Shown here: piece after piece, positions 24,717 to 33,795 of the stretch
How positions within the stretch are numbered: position 1 is the first letter of the stretch
How the letters are laid out: each line of letters begins with the position of its first letter
From: CAYNXB01 sp964401045
GTDB taxonomy: Bacteria > Pseudomonadota > Alphaproteobacteria > Sphingomonadales > Sphingomonadaceae
Length of the DNA stretch: 49,491 nucleotides
Direction of reading: 5' to 3'
Assembly: GCA_964401045.1 (NCBI GenBank)
Contig: CAYNXB010000011.1
Span: 1 to 49,491, forward strand
The notes under the pieces: model-generated
Database searches by the model: none
What the model was told of the DNA's origin: nothing
Seen by the model: the letters and a program-made list of their open reading frames with translations, nothing else
Position numbers and translations under genes: made by a program

Positions 24717-25297
24717 TACGCGGCGCGAACTTCGGTGACTTCGGGGACGTAGTGCTTGAGCAGTCCCTCTATACCGTGCTTGAGCGTCGCGCTCGAGCTC
24801 GGGCAGCCCGAGCATGCGCCATGCATCGTCAGGTAGACCACGCCGTCACGGAAGCCGCGGTAGAGGATGTCGCCGCCGTCGCCGGCCACCGCCGGGCGCA
24901 CTCGAGTCTCGATCAGTTCCTTGATCTGCTCGACCACGTCGGCGTCGGCCGGATCGTCGCCGATCGTTTCATCCTGGTCCTCCGCCGGAACCGCGATCGC
25001 GCCGGCGTCGCCACCGGCGAACAGCGGCGCCTGGCTGACGAAGTGATCGAGCAGGATCGCGACAACTTGTGGTCTCAAGGTCGACCAGTCAGCCCCCGGC
25101 GCCACGCTGACCGATACGAAGTCCGCGCCGAACAAGACGTTGGTCACTTCGCCGGTGCCGAATATCGCTTCCGCGAGCGGGGAAGCTTCGGCCTGCTCGG
25201 GGCTGGAGAATTCGCGCGTGCCGCTCGGCATCACCCGTTGGCCGGGCAGGAACTTGAGCGTCGCGGGATTGGGCGTGGTTTCGGTCTCGATGAACAT
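24716..25297 (-). CDS. NifU/Nfu-family iron-sulfur cluster carrier
   Basis: A 193-residue Fe-S scaffold or carrier. The N-terminal Nfu_N domain is FIETETTPNPATLKFLPGQ, and the C-terminal NifU domain has VRPAVAGDGGDILYRGF and the cluster-binding CSGCPSSSATLKHGIEGLL with C-x2-C. This layout matches mitochondrial Nfu1 and its alphaproteobacterial homologues. It delivers clusters to late targets; MiaB in the same array is a known type of Nfu client. ATG 25297 begins the family N-terminus, and the upstream open frame is discarded. Confidence 0.93.
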   Translation of the reverse strand: MFIETETTPNPATLKFLPGQRVMPSGTREFSSPEQAEASPLAEAIFGTGEVTNVLFGADFVSVSVAPGADWSTLRPQVVAILLDHFVSQAPLFAGGDAGAIAVPAEDQDETIGDDPADADVVEQIKELIETRVRPAVAGDGGDILYRGFRDGVVYLTMHGACSGCPSSSATLKHGIEGLLKHYVPEVTEVRAA

Positions 25298-25366
25298 GCC
25301 CGGGATGTAGGAGCGCCATCGTGCAGGAGCAAGGCAGGGGAGCTTTCCCGCGTTAAAGCACATTCA

Positions 25367-25396
25367 TTGTCCCTTCATCGCCTTGTCGCTTATACC
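25367..25396 (+). promoter_or_regulatory. candidate promoter of the M16 protease gene
   Basis: TTGTCC (25367-25372) and TATACC (25391-25396) are separated by 18 bases. The -10 ends 6 bases before the ATG at 25403, and no Shine-Dalgarno sequence is seen between, so transcription may begin at or next to the start codon. This is a pattern match only. Confidence 0.4.
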
Positions 25397-25402
25397 GGCC
25401 GG

Positions 25403-28366
25403 ATGATCTCATTCCTGCGTGGCCCGCGCGCGCTCGCCTTCCTCCTCCCGCTTGGCCTGATGGCCGCTTCTCCGGCGGTGGCACAGCTGGCGCCGGCGGT
25501 GCAGCCGCCGCAGGTTCCCGCGCCTGCAACGCAGGAAGTGCCCGGTTTCGCGCCGCTGCCTGCGCCCACCGGGATCGATCGCGAGGATCCGTGGATCTAC
25601 CACGGCACCGACATCCCGGTGGACAAGGAATGGCTGTTCGGAAAGCTGCCCAACGGACTGCGCTACGCGGTGCGTCGCAACGGCGTACCGCCGGAACAGG
25701 TGTCGATCCGCATCCGCATCGATACCGGGTCGCTCTACGAGCGGGAGAACGAGCGCGGGTTTGCCCACCTGATGGAGCACCTGAGCTTCCGCGAATCCAA
25801 GTATCTCAAGAACGCCGCGGCGATCCCGACCTGGCAGCGGCTCGGCGCGACCTTCGGCAGCGATACCAATGCTGAGACCACCGCCACGCAAACGGTCTAC
25901 AAGCTCGATCTGCCGAATGCCCATCGCGCCGCCCTCGAGGAAAGCGTGAAGCTGCTCTCGGGCATGATACGCGAGCCGGTGCTTAACGACCAAACCCTGT
26001 CCGCCGAGTTGCCGATCGTGCTTTCGGAGATGCGCGAGGGAAGCGGGCCGCAGCAGCGCATAGCGGACGCCACGCGCACGACCTTCTTCGACGGGCAACT
26101 GCTCGCCGATCGGCCGGTGATCGGCACCACCGAAACCTTGCGGGGCGCGACGCCGGCGGCGGTGCAGGCGTTCCACGATCGCTGGTATCGCCCGGAGAAC
26201 ACCGTCATCGTCGCGGCTGGCGATACCGATCCCGAGCAGCTCGCCGCGCTTATCGAGCGCTATTTCGGTGACTGGAAAGTGCCGGGCAAGCCCGCACCCC
26301 AGCCCGATTTCGGCAAACCCGCCCTTCCGCAAGGCGCCGATCCCGAGAACCCGGTCGGCAAGACCGCCGTGCTGATCCAACCCGACGCGCCGCGCGCGGC
26401 ATCGTGGGCAGTCCTGCGTCCGTGGGAGCAGGTCACCGACAATCTCGAATACAACCGCGGGCTGCTGATCGATGCGGTAGCGCAGGCGATCATCAACCGC
26501 CGCCTCGAGGCGCGTGCGCGGGCCGGCGGTTCCTATCTGGTCGCCTCGGTCGACCAGCAAGACGTCAGCCGCTCGGTCGATGCGACATTCGTCTCCGTCA
26601 CTCCGCTGACAGACAACTGGCAGGCGGCGGTGACAGACGTGCGCGGCGTGATCGCCGATGCGCTGGCTATGCCGCCGACGCAGGAGGAGATCGACCGCGA
26701 AGTCACCCAGTTCGACACGGTGTTCGCCAACCTGGTCGAGCAGGAAACGATCCAGGCCGGCTCGAAGCTGGCCGACGACGTGGTCAACGCGGTCGATATC
26801 CGGGAATCGGTCGCCGCGCCGGCGACGATCCTCGATGTGTTCCGCGGAATGAAGGCGCGCTTCACGCCCGATGCGGTCTTCGCCCACACCAAGAGCCTGT
26901 TCGAGGGCCCGGTAACCCGCGGGCTGCTGGTGCTGCCCAGCGACGGCGACGGAGCCGAGGCCAAGCTCAAGCAGGCCCTGCTCGCGCCCGCCGAAGCCGA
27001 CGGCAGCTCGCGCCTCGCGGCGCAGGAGATCAAGTTCGAGGACCTGCCGCCGATCGGCACGCCCGCGCCGCCGGTCACGCGCGAGCCGCTTGGCCTGCTC
27101 GACATCGAGAAGCTGACGTTTGCCAACGGCGTGCGCGCCCTGATCTGGAAGACCACCAACGAGCCCGGCCGCGCCACCGTGCGCGTGCGGTTCGGCAGCG
27201 GCTACCGCGGGTTCACACCTGACCAGGCGCCGTACATCCAGCTCGGCGAGATGGCGTTGGTCTCGTCCGGCGAAGGCACGCTTGGCGAGGAGGAGCTCGA
27301 CCGCATTTCCACCGGGCGCAAGCTCGGGTTCGATTTCCACATCACCGACGGCGTGTTCGTGTTCGACGGTGTCACCCGTCCGGCCGATGTCGCCGACCAG
27401 CTCTACCTGTTCGCCAAGAAGCTCGCCGATCCCCGGTGGGACGCCAACCCGGTGCTCCGCGCGCTGGCTGCCCAGAAACTCAGCTATGCCAGCTACGATG
27501 CGAGCCCTTCCGGCGTGCTCAGCCGCGATTTGCAATGGCTGGTCCATGACAAGGACGGGCGCTTTGCCACCCCGACCCCGGCCGCGCTCGACAAGGTCAC
27601 GCCCGAGAGCTTCCGCAACGTGTGGGAGCCGCTGCTCGCGCAAGGCCCGGTCGAGGTGATGGTGTTCGGCGATATCGACACCGAGGCCACGGTCGCGGCG
27701 CTGTCGAGAACCTTCGGTGCTCTCAAGCCCCGCGCGGACATTCCTCCCGCGGCGCTCGCCCGCACCGAACGCTTCCCCAAGACCGGAGGCGACCCGGTGG
27801 TGCTGCATCACCGCGGGAACAAGAACCAGGCCGCCGCCGTGGTCGCCTGGCCGACCGGGGCAGGTGCGGACGGCATCCGCGAATCGCGGCGTCTCGAAAT
27901 GCTTGCCCAGATCATGTCGAACCGCCTGCTCGACAGCGTGCGCGAAGGGATGGGCGCGAGCTATGCGCCGCAAGTCGGCTCGCAATGGCCGCTCGATATC
28001 ACCTCCGGCGGGCAGCTCATCGCGTTCAGCCAGCTTCCGCCGCAGGCGTTGTCGGCGTTCTTCGCCGAGGCCGATGCGACGGCGCGTGATCTCGCCACCA
28101 ACGGGCCCAAGCCTGATGAGCTGGCGCGCGTCACCGAGCCGATGAAGCAGATGCTCAACCGTCTGATAACAGGGCATACGTTCTGGATGGGCCAGCTCGA
28201 AGGGGCGAGTTTCGATCCGCAGCGCGCAACCGCGCTGCGTGGCCTGTTCGTCGACTACACCGAAGTCACCGCGGCCGACATCCAGGCGCTGGCTCAGAAG
28301 TACCTCAAGGAGGGCGGAAGCTGGCGTCTGGCGATCGTGCCGGAAGGCGTAAATCCCAAGTTCTAG
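25403..28366 (+). CDS. periplasmic M16-family zinc metallopeptidase
   Basis: A 987-residue exported protease with two M16 repeats, as in pitrilysin-like periplasmic enzymes. A signal peptide (MISFLRGPRALAFLLPLGLM, cleavage near PAVAQ) and a Pro-rich linker precede the first repeat. The inverted zinc motif HLMEH is at residues 122-126, with downstream glutamates in ELPIVLSEMREG. The second repeat (from about residue 560, LTFANGVRALIWKTTNEPG) lacks the zinc motif, as expected for the inactive half. It degrades peptides in the periplasm. It diverges from the nifU-like gene. Confidence 0.93.
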   Translation: MISFLRGPRALAFLLPLGLMAASPAVAQLAPAVQPPQVPAPATQEVPGFAPLPAPTGIDREDPWIYHGTDIPVDKEWLFGKLPNGLRYAVRRNGVPPEQVSIRIRIDTGSLYERENERGFAHLMEHLSFRESKYLKNAAAIPTWQRLGATFGSDTNAETTATQTVYKLDLPNAHRAALEESVKLLSGMIREPVLNDQTLSAELPIVLSEMREGSGPQQRIADATRTTFFDGQLLADRPVIGTTETLRGATPAAVQAFHDRWYRPENTVIVAAGDTDPEQLAALIERYFGDWKVPGKPAPQPDFGKPALPQGADPENPVGKTAVLIQPDAPRAASWAVLRPWEQVTDNLEYNRGLLIDAVAQAIINRRLEARARAGGSYLVASVDQQDVSRSVDATFVSVTPLTDNWQAAVTDVRGVIADALAMPPTQEEIDREVTQFDTVFANLVEQETIQAGSKLADDVVNAVDIRESVAAPATILDVFRGMKARFTPDAVFAHTKSLFEGPVTRGLLVLPSDGDGAEAKLKQALLAPAEADGSSRLAAQEIKFEDLPPIGTPAPPVTREPLGLLDIEKLTFANGVRALIWKTTNEPGRATVRVRFGSGYRGFTPDQAPYIQLGEMALVSSGEGTLGEEELDRISTGRKLGFDFHITDGVFVFDGVTRPADVADQLYLFAKKLADPRWDANPVLRALAAQKLSYASYDASPSGVLSRDLQWLVHDKDGRFATPTPAALDKVTPESFRNVWEPLLAQGPVEVMVFGDIDTEATVAALSRTFGALKPRADIPPAALARTERFPKTGGDPVVLHHRGNKNQAAAVVAWPTGAGADGIRESRRLEMLAQIMSNRLLDSVREGMGASYAPQVGSQWPLDITSGGQLIAFSQLPPQALSAFFAEADATARDLATNGPKPDELARVTEPMKQMLNRLITGHTFWMGQLEGASFDPQRATALRGLFVDYTEVTAADIQALAQKYLKEGGSWRLAIVPEGVNPKF

Positions 28367-28482
28367 GGCAATGCTGCCTTTCGCAGTCGCAACCAAATCG
28401 CGCTTGCGGCGCGGGCTGCTTTGCAAAACATTGGGCCTGCGCGTATGGGCGCGCCTCATTTTTGAATTGAGAGTTGAATAGA

Positions 28483-29856
28483 GTGGCACGCAACTGGAGT
28501 CCCGAGAGCTGGAAGGCCCACGAGGCGCGGCACCTGCCGCAGTACGAGGATGCCGCGGCACTGGCCGAGGCCGAGCGCGTGCTGTCGTCGTACCCGCCGC
28601 TGGTGTTCGCCGGGGAGGCGCGCGCTCTCAAGGCCGATCTCGCCGAGGTCTGTGGGGGACGTTCGTTCCTGCTCCAGGGCGGCGATTGCGCGGAGAGCTT
28701 CGCGGAGTTCCACCCGAACAACATTCGCGACACCTTCCGCGTGCTGCTGCAAATGGCGGTGGTGCTGACTTTCGCCAGCAAGATGCCGGTGGTGAAGGTC
28801 GGACGCATGGCCGGGCAGTTCGCCAAGCCGCGCTCCTCGCCAACCGAGACCATCGGCGACCAGACTTTGCCGAGCTACCTGGGCGACAACGTCAACGGCA
28901 TCGAATTCACGCCCGAGGCGCGCGTCAACGATCCGCAGCGGATGATCCGCGCCTATTCGCAGGCAGCGGCGACGCTGAACCTGCTGCGCGCGTTCGCCGG
29001 CGGCGGTTACGCCAACTTGCGCCAGGTGCATCAGTGGACGCTCGATTTCATGGGCCGCAGCCCGTGGGCCGAGAAGTTTGGCGAGATGGCCGACCGCATC
29101 GGCGAGGCGCTCGACTTCATGGAGGCTTGCGGGGTCAACCCGCACAGCGTGCCGCAACTCCAGGGCACCAGCTTCTACACCAGCCACGAGGCGCTGTTGC
29201 TGCCTTACGAGCAGGCGATGGCACGGCAGGATTCGCTGACGGGCGACTGGTACGACACCAGCGCGCACATGGTGTGGATCGGTGACCGGACGCGCTTCCC
29301 CGGCTCGGCGCACATCGAGTTTGCGCGCGGAATCGGCAATCCGCTGGGCATGAAATGCGGACCGAGCCTCGAGCCGGACGCGCTGCTCGCGCTGCTCGAC
29401 ACGCTCAACCCGGCGCGTGAGCCCGGGCGCATCACGCTGATCGCGCGCTTCGGCCATGACAAGGTCGAGGCCGGACTGCCGCGCCTGCTGCGCGCGGTGC
29501 AGCGCGAGGGGCATCCGGTGGTGTGGAGCTGCGACCCGATGCACGGCAACGTGATCAAGGCGGAGAGCGGCTACAAGACGCGCCCGTTCGACCGCATCCT
29601 GGGCGAAGTGCGCAGCTTCTTCGCGGTCCATCGCGCCGAAGGCACGCACGCCGGCGGCATTCACATCGAGATGACCGGGCAGGACGTGACCGAGTGCGTC
29701 GGCGGCGCGGTGGCGATCACCGACGAAGGGCTGGCCGATCGCTATCACACGCACTGCGATCCGCGCCTTAACGCGGCGCAGTCGCTCGAGCTGGCATTCC
29801 TGCTCGCCGAGATGCTCAACCTCGAAGCGACCCAGCGGCGCGCCGACGCGGCATAA
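28483..29856 (+). CDS. aroG: class II 3-deoxy-7-phosphoheptulonate synthase
   Basis: The 457-residue plant-type DAHP synthase, first enzyme of the shikimate pathway, joining phosphoenolpyruvate and erythrose 4-phosphate. Family hallmarks run the whole length: NWSPESWKAHEARHLPQY at the start, FLLQGGDCAESF (metal Cys), KVGRMAGQFAKPRS (phosphate-binding), WSCDPMHGN (metal His) and IHIEMTGQDVTEC (metal Glu). GTG 28483 is chosen because it gives the usual N-terminus; TTG 28474 is an alternative. The 116 bases upstream hold no gene and no clear promoter. Confidence 0.95.
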   Translation: MARNWSPESWKAHEARHLPQYEDAAALAEAERVLSSYPPLVFAGEARALKADLAEVCGGRSFLLQGGDCAESFAEFHPNNIRDTFRVLLQMAVVLTFASKMPVVKVGRMAGQFAKPRSSPTETIGDQTLPSYLGDNVNGIEFTPEARVNDPQRMIRAYSQAAATLNLLRAFAGGGYANLRQVHQWTLDFMGRSPWAEKFGEMADRIGEALDFMEACGVNPHSVPQLQGTSFYTSHEALLLPYEQAMARQDSLTGDWYDTSAHMVWIGDRTRFPGSAHIEFARGIGNPLGMKCGPSLEPDALLALLDTLNPAREPGRITLIARFGHDKVEAGLPRLLRAVQREGHPVVWSCDPMHGNVIKAESGYKTRPFDRILGEVRSFFAVHRAEGTHAGGIHIEMTGQDVTECVGGAVAITDEGLADRYHTHCDPRLNAAQSLELAFLLAEMLNLEATQRRADAA

Positions 29857-29915
29857 GCACGTCTTTTCAACGCAACCTAATTGCGCCATCATCGTTCGGG
29901 CAGCGGGAGATTTCC

Positions 29916-31160
29916 GTGCCTGAACCGTCGATCCGCCATTCGGAGGCCGGTGCCGCGACGCTGGGCGATCGCTATCGCGCCACGCGCGCGCTAAGCGAAG
30001 CGCTGGTCGCGCCGCTGAGCGAGGCGGACGCGCAGCTCCAGTCGATGGACGACGCCTCGCCCGCCAAGTGGCACCTCGCGCACACCACGTGGTTCTGGGA
30101 AACCTTCCTGCTGCGCGATCACCTGCCCGGCTACCGGCTGTTCGACGAGAGATGGCCGTTCCTGTTCAATTCCTATTACGAAGCCGAAGGGCCCCGCCAT
30201 ACGCGGGCACGCCGCGGGCTGCTGTCGCGGCCCTCGCTGGCGGAAGTGCTCGCGTGGCGAGAGCACGTCGATGCGGCGATGGACGGCTTGCTGGATGATT
30301 TCGCGCGGGCCGACCTGATCGAGCTCGGGATCGCGCACGAACAGCAGCACCAGGAACTCCTGCTGACAGACATCAAGCACGCGCTGTTCGAGAATCCGCT
30401 CGGGCCCGCGATGTGGAACGTCGGGCCCGCGGCGGCGCATGCGCGGTCCGATGGTTGGCGGGAGCATCCCGGCGGGATCGCCCTGATCGGCCATGCGGGC
30501 ACCAATGACGAAGGCGGCTTCGCGTTCGACAACGAAGGCCCGCGCCACCGCGCGCTGCTCGAGCCGTTCGCGCTGGCGAACCGCCTCGTGACCAATGGCG
30601 AATGGGACGAGTTCATTGCCGACAGCGGCTATCGCAGCCCGTCGCTGTGGTTGTCGGACGGCTGGGGGTGGGTTCAGCGCGTGGGTATCGATGCGCCGCT
30701 CTACTGGCGCGATGGCGAGCATTTCACCCATGCCGGCTGGCAGGAACGCGATCCCGCCGCGCCCGTGACGCACATTTCGTACTACGAAGCCGACGCCTTC
30801 GCCCAGTGGGCGGGCGCGCGGCTGCCGACGGAGTTCGAATGGGAGGCAATCGCGCACGGCGAAGACCCGGCTTCGGGCAACCAGCTCGATGGCGCTGGAT
30901 CGCCACTCCCCACCGGCTCAGCCGCGCTGTTCGGCGATTGCTGGCAATGGACCCGTTCTGCCTATCTCCCCTATCCGCGGTTCACGACCGCAGAGGGTGC
31001 GGTGGGCGAATACAACGGCAAGTTCATGTCCGGCCAGTTCGTACTCAAGGGCGCCAGCTGCGCCACCGTGCGCGGACATTCGCGTGCAAGCTACCGCAAC
31101 TTCTTCTACCCGCATCAGCGCTGGCAGTTCACCGGCCTGCGGCTGGCTAAGGACCTCTGA
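29916..31160 (+). CDS. egtB: ergothioneine biosynthesis sulfoxide synthase EgtB
   Basis: A 414-residue non-haem iron enzyme that joins a thiol donor to trimethylhistidine with oxygen. The N-terminal DinB-like helical domain carries the iron histidines in KWHLAHTTWFWE (about residues 51-62) and HEQQHQE (141-147). The C-terminal half is a formylglycine-generating-enzyme-type domain (VTNGEWDEFIADSGY, then LPTEFEWEAIA and GQFVLKGASCATVRGHSRASYRNFF). GTG 29916 has GGGAGA at good spacing. The stop overlaps the egtD start by one base (TGATG). No egtA, egtC or egtE is visible nearby. Confidence 0.95.
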   Translation: MPEPSIRHSEAGAATLGDRYRATRALSEALVAPLSEADAQLQSMDDASPAKWHLAHTTWFWETFLLRDHLPGYRLFDERWPFLFNSYYEAEGPRHTRARRGLLSRPSLAEVLAWREHVDAAMDGLLDDFARADLIELGIAHEQQHQELLLTDIKHALFENPLGPAMWNVGPAAAHARSDGWREHPGGIALIGHAGTNDEGGFAFDNEGPRHRALLEPFALANRLVTNGEWDEFIADSGYRSPSLWLSDGWGWVQRVGIDAPLYWRDGEHFTHAGWQERDPAAPVTHISYYEADAFAQWAGARLPTEFEWEAIAHGEDPASGNQLDGAGSPLPTGSAALFGDCWQWTRSAYLPYPRFTTAEGAVGEYNGKFMSGQFVLKGASCATVRGHSRASYRNFFYPHQRWQFTGLRLAKDL

Positions 31161-32146
31161 TGGCTGCAAAGTCCGGCATCGCGTTGGTTGATCTAGACGA
31201 GAGCGGGGTCGACCGCGCGTTCCGTGCCGATGTGCTAACCGGCCTGTCCGAACCGCAAAAGGCGATCCCGGCCCGGTGGTTCTATGACGAGCGTGGATCG
31301 GAGCTGTTCGAGGCGATCACCCGGCTTCCCGAATATTACCCGACCCGTGCCGAGACCGAGATTCTCGAGGCGCGCGGAGCCGAGTTCGCGGAGCTCGTTG
31401 GCCCCGGCCGCGCGGTGGTCGAGTTCGGTTCGGGCAGCTCGCTCAAGACACCGCTGCTCCTCGCCGCGATCGCCCCGGCCGCCTATGTGCCGCTCGATAT
31501 CTCGGGCGATTTCCTGCGCGCGGCGGCGTCCGATCTCGCCGCCAAGTTTCCCGGCCTTCCGGTCCATCCGGTCGAGGCCGACTTCATGCGCAAGGTCGCG
31601 CTCCCGGTTGAGATTGCGAGCTTGCCCAAGCTCGGCTTCTTTCCCGGCTCGACCATCGGCAACATGGTCCCGGCAACGGCGGTCGACCTGCTGCGATCGA
31701 TGCGCGCGACGCTGGGCGAGGGCGCGCAGCTCCTGATCGGCATGGACCTGATCAAGGACGTCGCGGTGCTCGAAGCCGCCTACGGCGATGCTGCCGGCGT
31801 CACCGCCGAGTTCAACCTCAACCTCGCACGGCGCATCAACCGTGAGCTAGACGGTACGCTGCCGCTCGACAAACTGCGCCACCGCGCGCCATGGAACGAC
31901 GCCTACGCCCGGATCGAAATGCACCTCGCCGCGACCGAGGATATCGCCTTCGAAGTCTCCGGGCGGCGCTTCACGATGCGCGCGGGCGAGACGATCCACA
32001 CCGAGAACAGCCACAAGTTCGACGATCGCAGCCAGACGCTGCTGTTGCTCGCCGGCGGCTGGACCCCCCGCCGCCGCTGGACCGATGGGGCCGAACGGTT
32101 CTCCCTGATCCTCGCCGACGCCACGCCGCCGAGGACCGCACCATGA
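31160..32146 (+). CDS. egtD: L-histidine N-alpha-methyltransferase EgtD
   Basis: A 328-residue SAM-dependent enzyme that trimethylates histidine to hercynine, the first step of ergothioneine synthesis. The DUF2260 signatures are present: ARWFYDERGSELFEAITRLPEYYPTRAE, the SAM loop VVEFGSGSSLKT, LDISGDFL, GSTIGNM and, near the end, IHTENSHKF, which lies in the histidine-binding half. It is translationally coupled on both sides: TGATG with egtB and ATGA with the DUF5996 gene. Confidence 0.95.
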   Translation: MAAKSGIALVDLDESGVDRAFRADVLTGLSEPQKAIPARWFYDERGSELFEAITRLPEYYPTRAETEILEARGAEFAELVGPGRAVVEFGSGSSLKTPLLLAAIAPAAYVPLDISGDFLRAAASDLAAKFPGLPVHPVEADFMRKVALPVEIASLPKLGFFPGSTIGNMVPATAVDLLRSMRATLGEGAQLLIGMDLIKDVAVLEAAYGDAAGVTAEFNLNLARRINRELDGTLPLDKLRHRAPWNDAYARIEMHLAATEDIAFEVSGRRFTMRAGETIHTENSHKFDDRSQTLLLLAGGWTPRRRWTDGAERFSLILADATPPRTAP

Positions 32147-33066
32147 GCGATTGGCCGAAGCTCGACTATCTCGCCGAGCGCGAGACCTACGAAGCCATGC
32201 ACCTCGCGCTGCAAATGATCGGCAAACTGCCGACCCGCCTGCTGCCGTGGGAAAACCACGGCTGGCACGTCGCGCTGCGGGTCACGCCGCGCGGGTTCGC
32301 CACGCGGCCGATGCCGGGCCATGCGCGCCAGTTCGCCGCCGCGCTCGATGTGCACGACGCCGCGATCCGCGTCTTTTGCGACAACGGCTACGCGCGCGCG
32401 GTGCCGGTCGCCGGGCAAACGGTGGCGGCCATTCATGCCGGGCTCGAATCCGCGCTTGCGGAGATGGGCCTCCCGGCACCGCTGTGGGGCGGTCCGAACG
32501 AGATGCCCGATCCCGTGCCGTTCGCGCAGGACGATCGGCCGCGCGAATGGGATGCCGGCGCGGCGTTGCGCCTGCACCGTGCCTTCGTATTGGCCACGCG
32601 CGTTTTCGACCGCTTTCGTGCGCGCTATCGCGGCAAGAGTTCCCCGGTCCACCTGTTCTGGGGCAGCTTCGATCTCGCGGTTACCCGGTTTTCCGGGCGG
32701 CCGGCGCCGCTCCATCCGGGCGGGATCCCGTACCTGCCCGATGCCGTCACCCGCGAAGCCTATAGCCACGAAGAGGTCAGCGCCGGGTTCTGGCCGGGCG
32801 GCAACGGAATCGATGAGGCTGCGTTCTACGCCTACGCCTATCCGACCCCCCCGGGGCTGGCGGCACAGCCGATCGCAGCCGATGGCGCCGGCTGGAACGC
32901 GGCGCTCGGCGAATTCCTGCTGCCATACGAGGCGGTGCGGGCGTCGGATGCACCAGAGGAGGCGGTGATGGGCTTCCTTGACAGCACCTGGCGCGCAGCA
33001 GCGGCATTGCTCGACTGGCCTGGCGGGCTCGAAACCGGGGAAGCGACCGGGCATCCGCCCCGCTAA
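32143..33066 (+). CDS. DUF5996 family protein in the ergothioneine operon
   Basis: A 307-residue soluble protein without signal peptide or membrane helix. It matches the DUF5996 pattern: WPKLDYLAERETYEAMHLALQMIGKLP near the start, WENHGWHVALRVTPRGFAT, and the histidine/Trp-rich centre SPVHLFWGSFDLAVTRFSGRPAP, then YSHEEVSAGFWPGG. Function is unknown. The ATG overlaps the egtD stop as ATGA, so it is the third gene of a coupled egt operon. That makes a role in ergothioneine use, transfer or cofactor supply plausible, though this is inference from context only. Confidence 0.8.
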   Translation: MSDWPKLDYLAERETYEAMHLALQMIGKLPTRLLPWENHGWHVALRVTPRGFATRPMPGHARQFAAALDVHDAAIRVFCDNGYARAVPVAGQTVAAIHAGLESALAEMGLPAPLWGGPNEMPDPVPFAQDDRPREWDAGAALRLHRAFVLATRVFDRFRARYRGKSSPVHLFWGSFDLAVTRFSGRPAPLHPGGIPYLPDAVTREAYSHEEVSAGFWPGGNGIDEAAFYAYAYPTPPGLAAQPIAADGAGWNAALGEFLLPYEAVRASDAPEEAVMGFLDSTWRAAAALLDWPGGLETGEATGHPPR

Positions 33067-33108
33067 AATCCCGCGTCGTTCATCGCCAAGCGGGATGCCG
33101 CCTCCTAT

Positions 33109-33795
33109 ATGAGCTCAATGGATTTCGCGCAGCTCTGGGCACAGTTCGGCGAATGGCTTGCCGAAGTGCCGCAATCGGGCCTGCTGGTGGCGGCGCTCGC
33201 GGCGATGCTGCTCGGCGTTGCCGGCTCGTTCGTGGTGCGCCGACTGCCCGCGCTTGGGCGGCTCATGCGCAGCGGCAGCACGGTTGCCCTGATGGCCATC
33301 CTGACGCTGGTGATCATCCAGCTTGGCAGGATCGACCCGCGCTTCGATTTGGCGGTGCCCGAGCTCGGCCTGCCTGAGCAGGTGGTTGAAGGCGGCGAGA
33401 CGCACGTCCCGCTGGCGGGCGACGGGCACTACTGGGTGCGCGCGACGATCAACGGCACCCCGGCGGCGTTCCTCGTCGATACCGGCGCGACGATCACGGC
33501 GGTGTCGACCGAAACCGCCGCGCGCGCCGGGCTTGAGCCCCGTGCCGGCGGCATCCCGGTGCAGATGCAGACCGCCAACGGTTCGGTCGCCGCCGAGCTC
33601 ACCTCGATCGATGAGCTGCGCTTCGGCAGCGTGGCTGCGCGCGGGCTCGACGCGGTGATCGCCCCCAATATCGGGCCGACCAACGTTCTCGGCATGAACC
33701 TGCTTTCCCGGCTGGCGTCGTGGCGGGTCGAGAATGGCGAGCTCGTGCTGGTGCCGCACCACCCGCAGCCGGCGGTCGAAGCAAGCAAGCGCTAA
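33109..33795 (+). CDS. membrane-anchored retropepsin-like aspartic protease
   Basis: A 228-residue protein of the bacterial clan AA family (TIGR02281-like). Two N-terminal membrane helices (LLVAALAAMLLGVAGSFVV, then STVALMAILTLVIIQLG) precede a single retropepsin domain with the catalytic AFLVDTGATITAVS and the flap-like VQMQTANGSVAAEL, ending NVLGMNLLSRLASWRVENGEL. As in retroviruses a single domain must dimerise to be active. The protease probably faces the periplasm. ATG 33118 is an alternative start. It overlaps the convergent sulfatase by 4 bases. Confidence 0.85.
   Translation: MSSMDFAQLWAQFGEWLAEVPQSGLLVAALAAMLLGVAGSFVVRRLPALGRLMRSGSTVALMAILTLVIIQLGRIDPRFDLAVPELGLPEQVVEGGETHVPLAGDGHYWVRATINGTPAAFLVDTGATITAVSTETAARAGLEPRAGGIPVQMQTANGSVAAELTSIDELRFGSVAARGLDAVIAPNIGPTNVLGMNLLSRLASWRVENGELVLVPHHPQPAVEASKR

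Noticed and set aside
25409..28561. Open frame of about 1050 codons antisense to the M16 protease gene
   Set aside because: It is an Arg/Gly/His-rich shadow without family similarity, while the plus strand encodes a full M16 protein with signal peptide and zinc motif.
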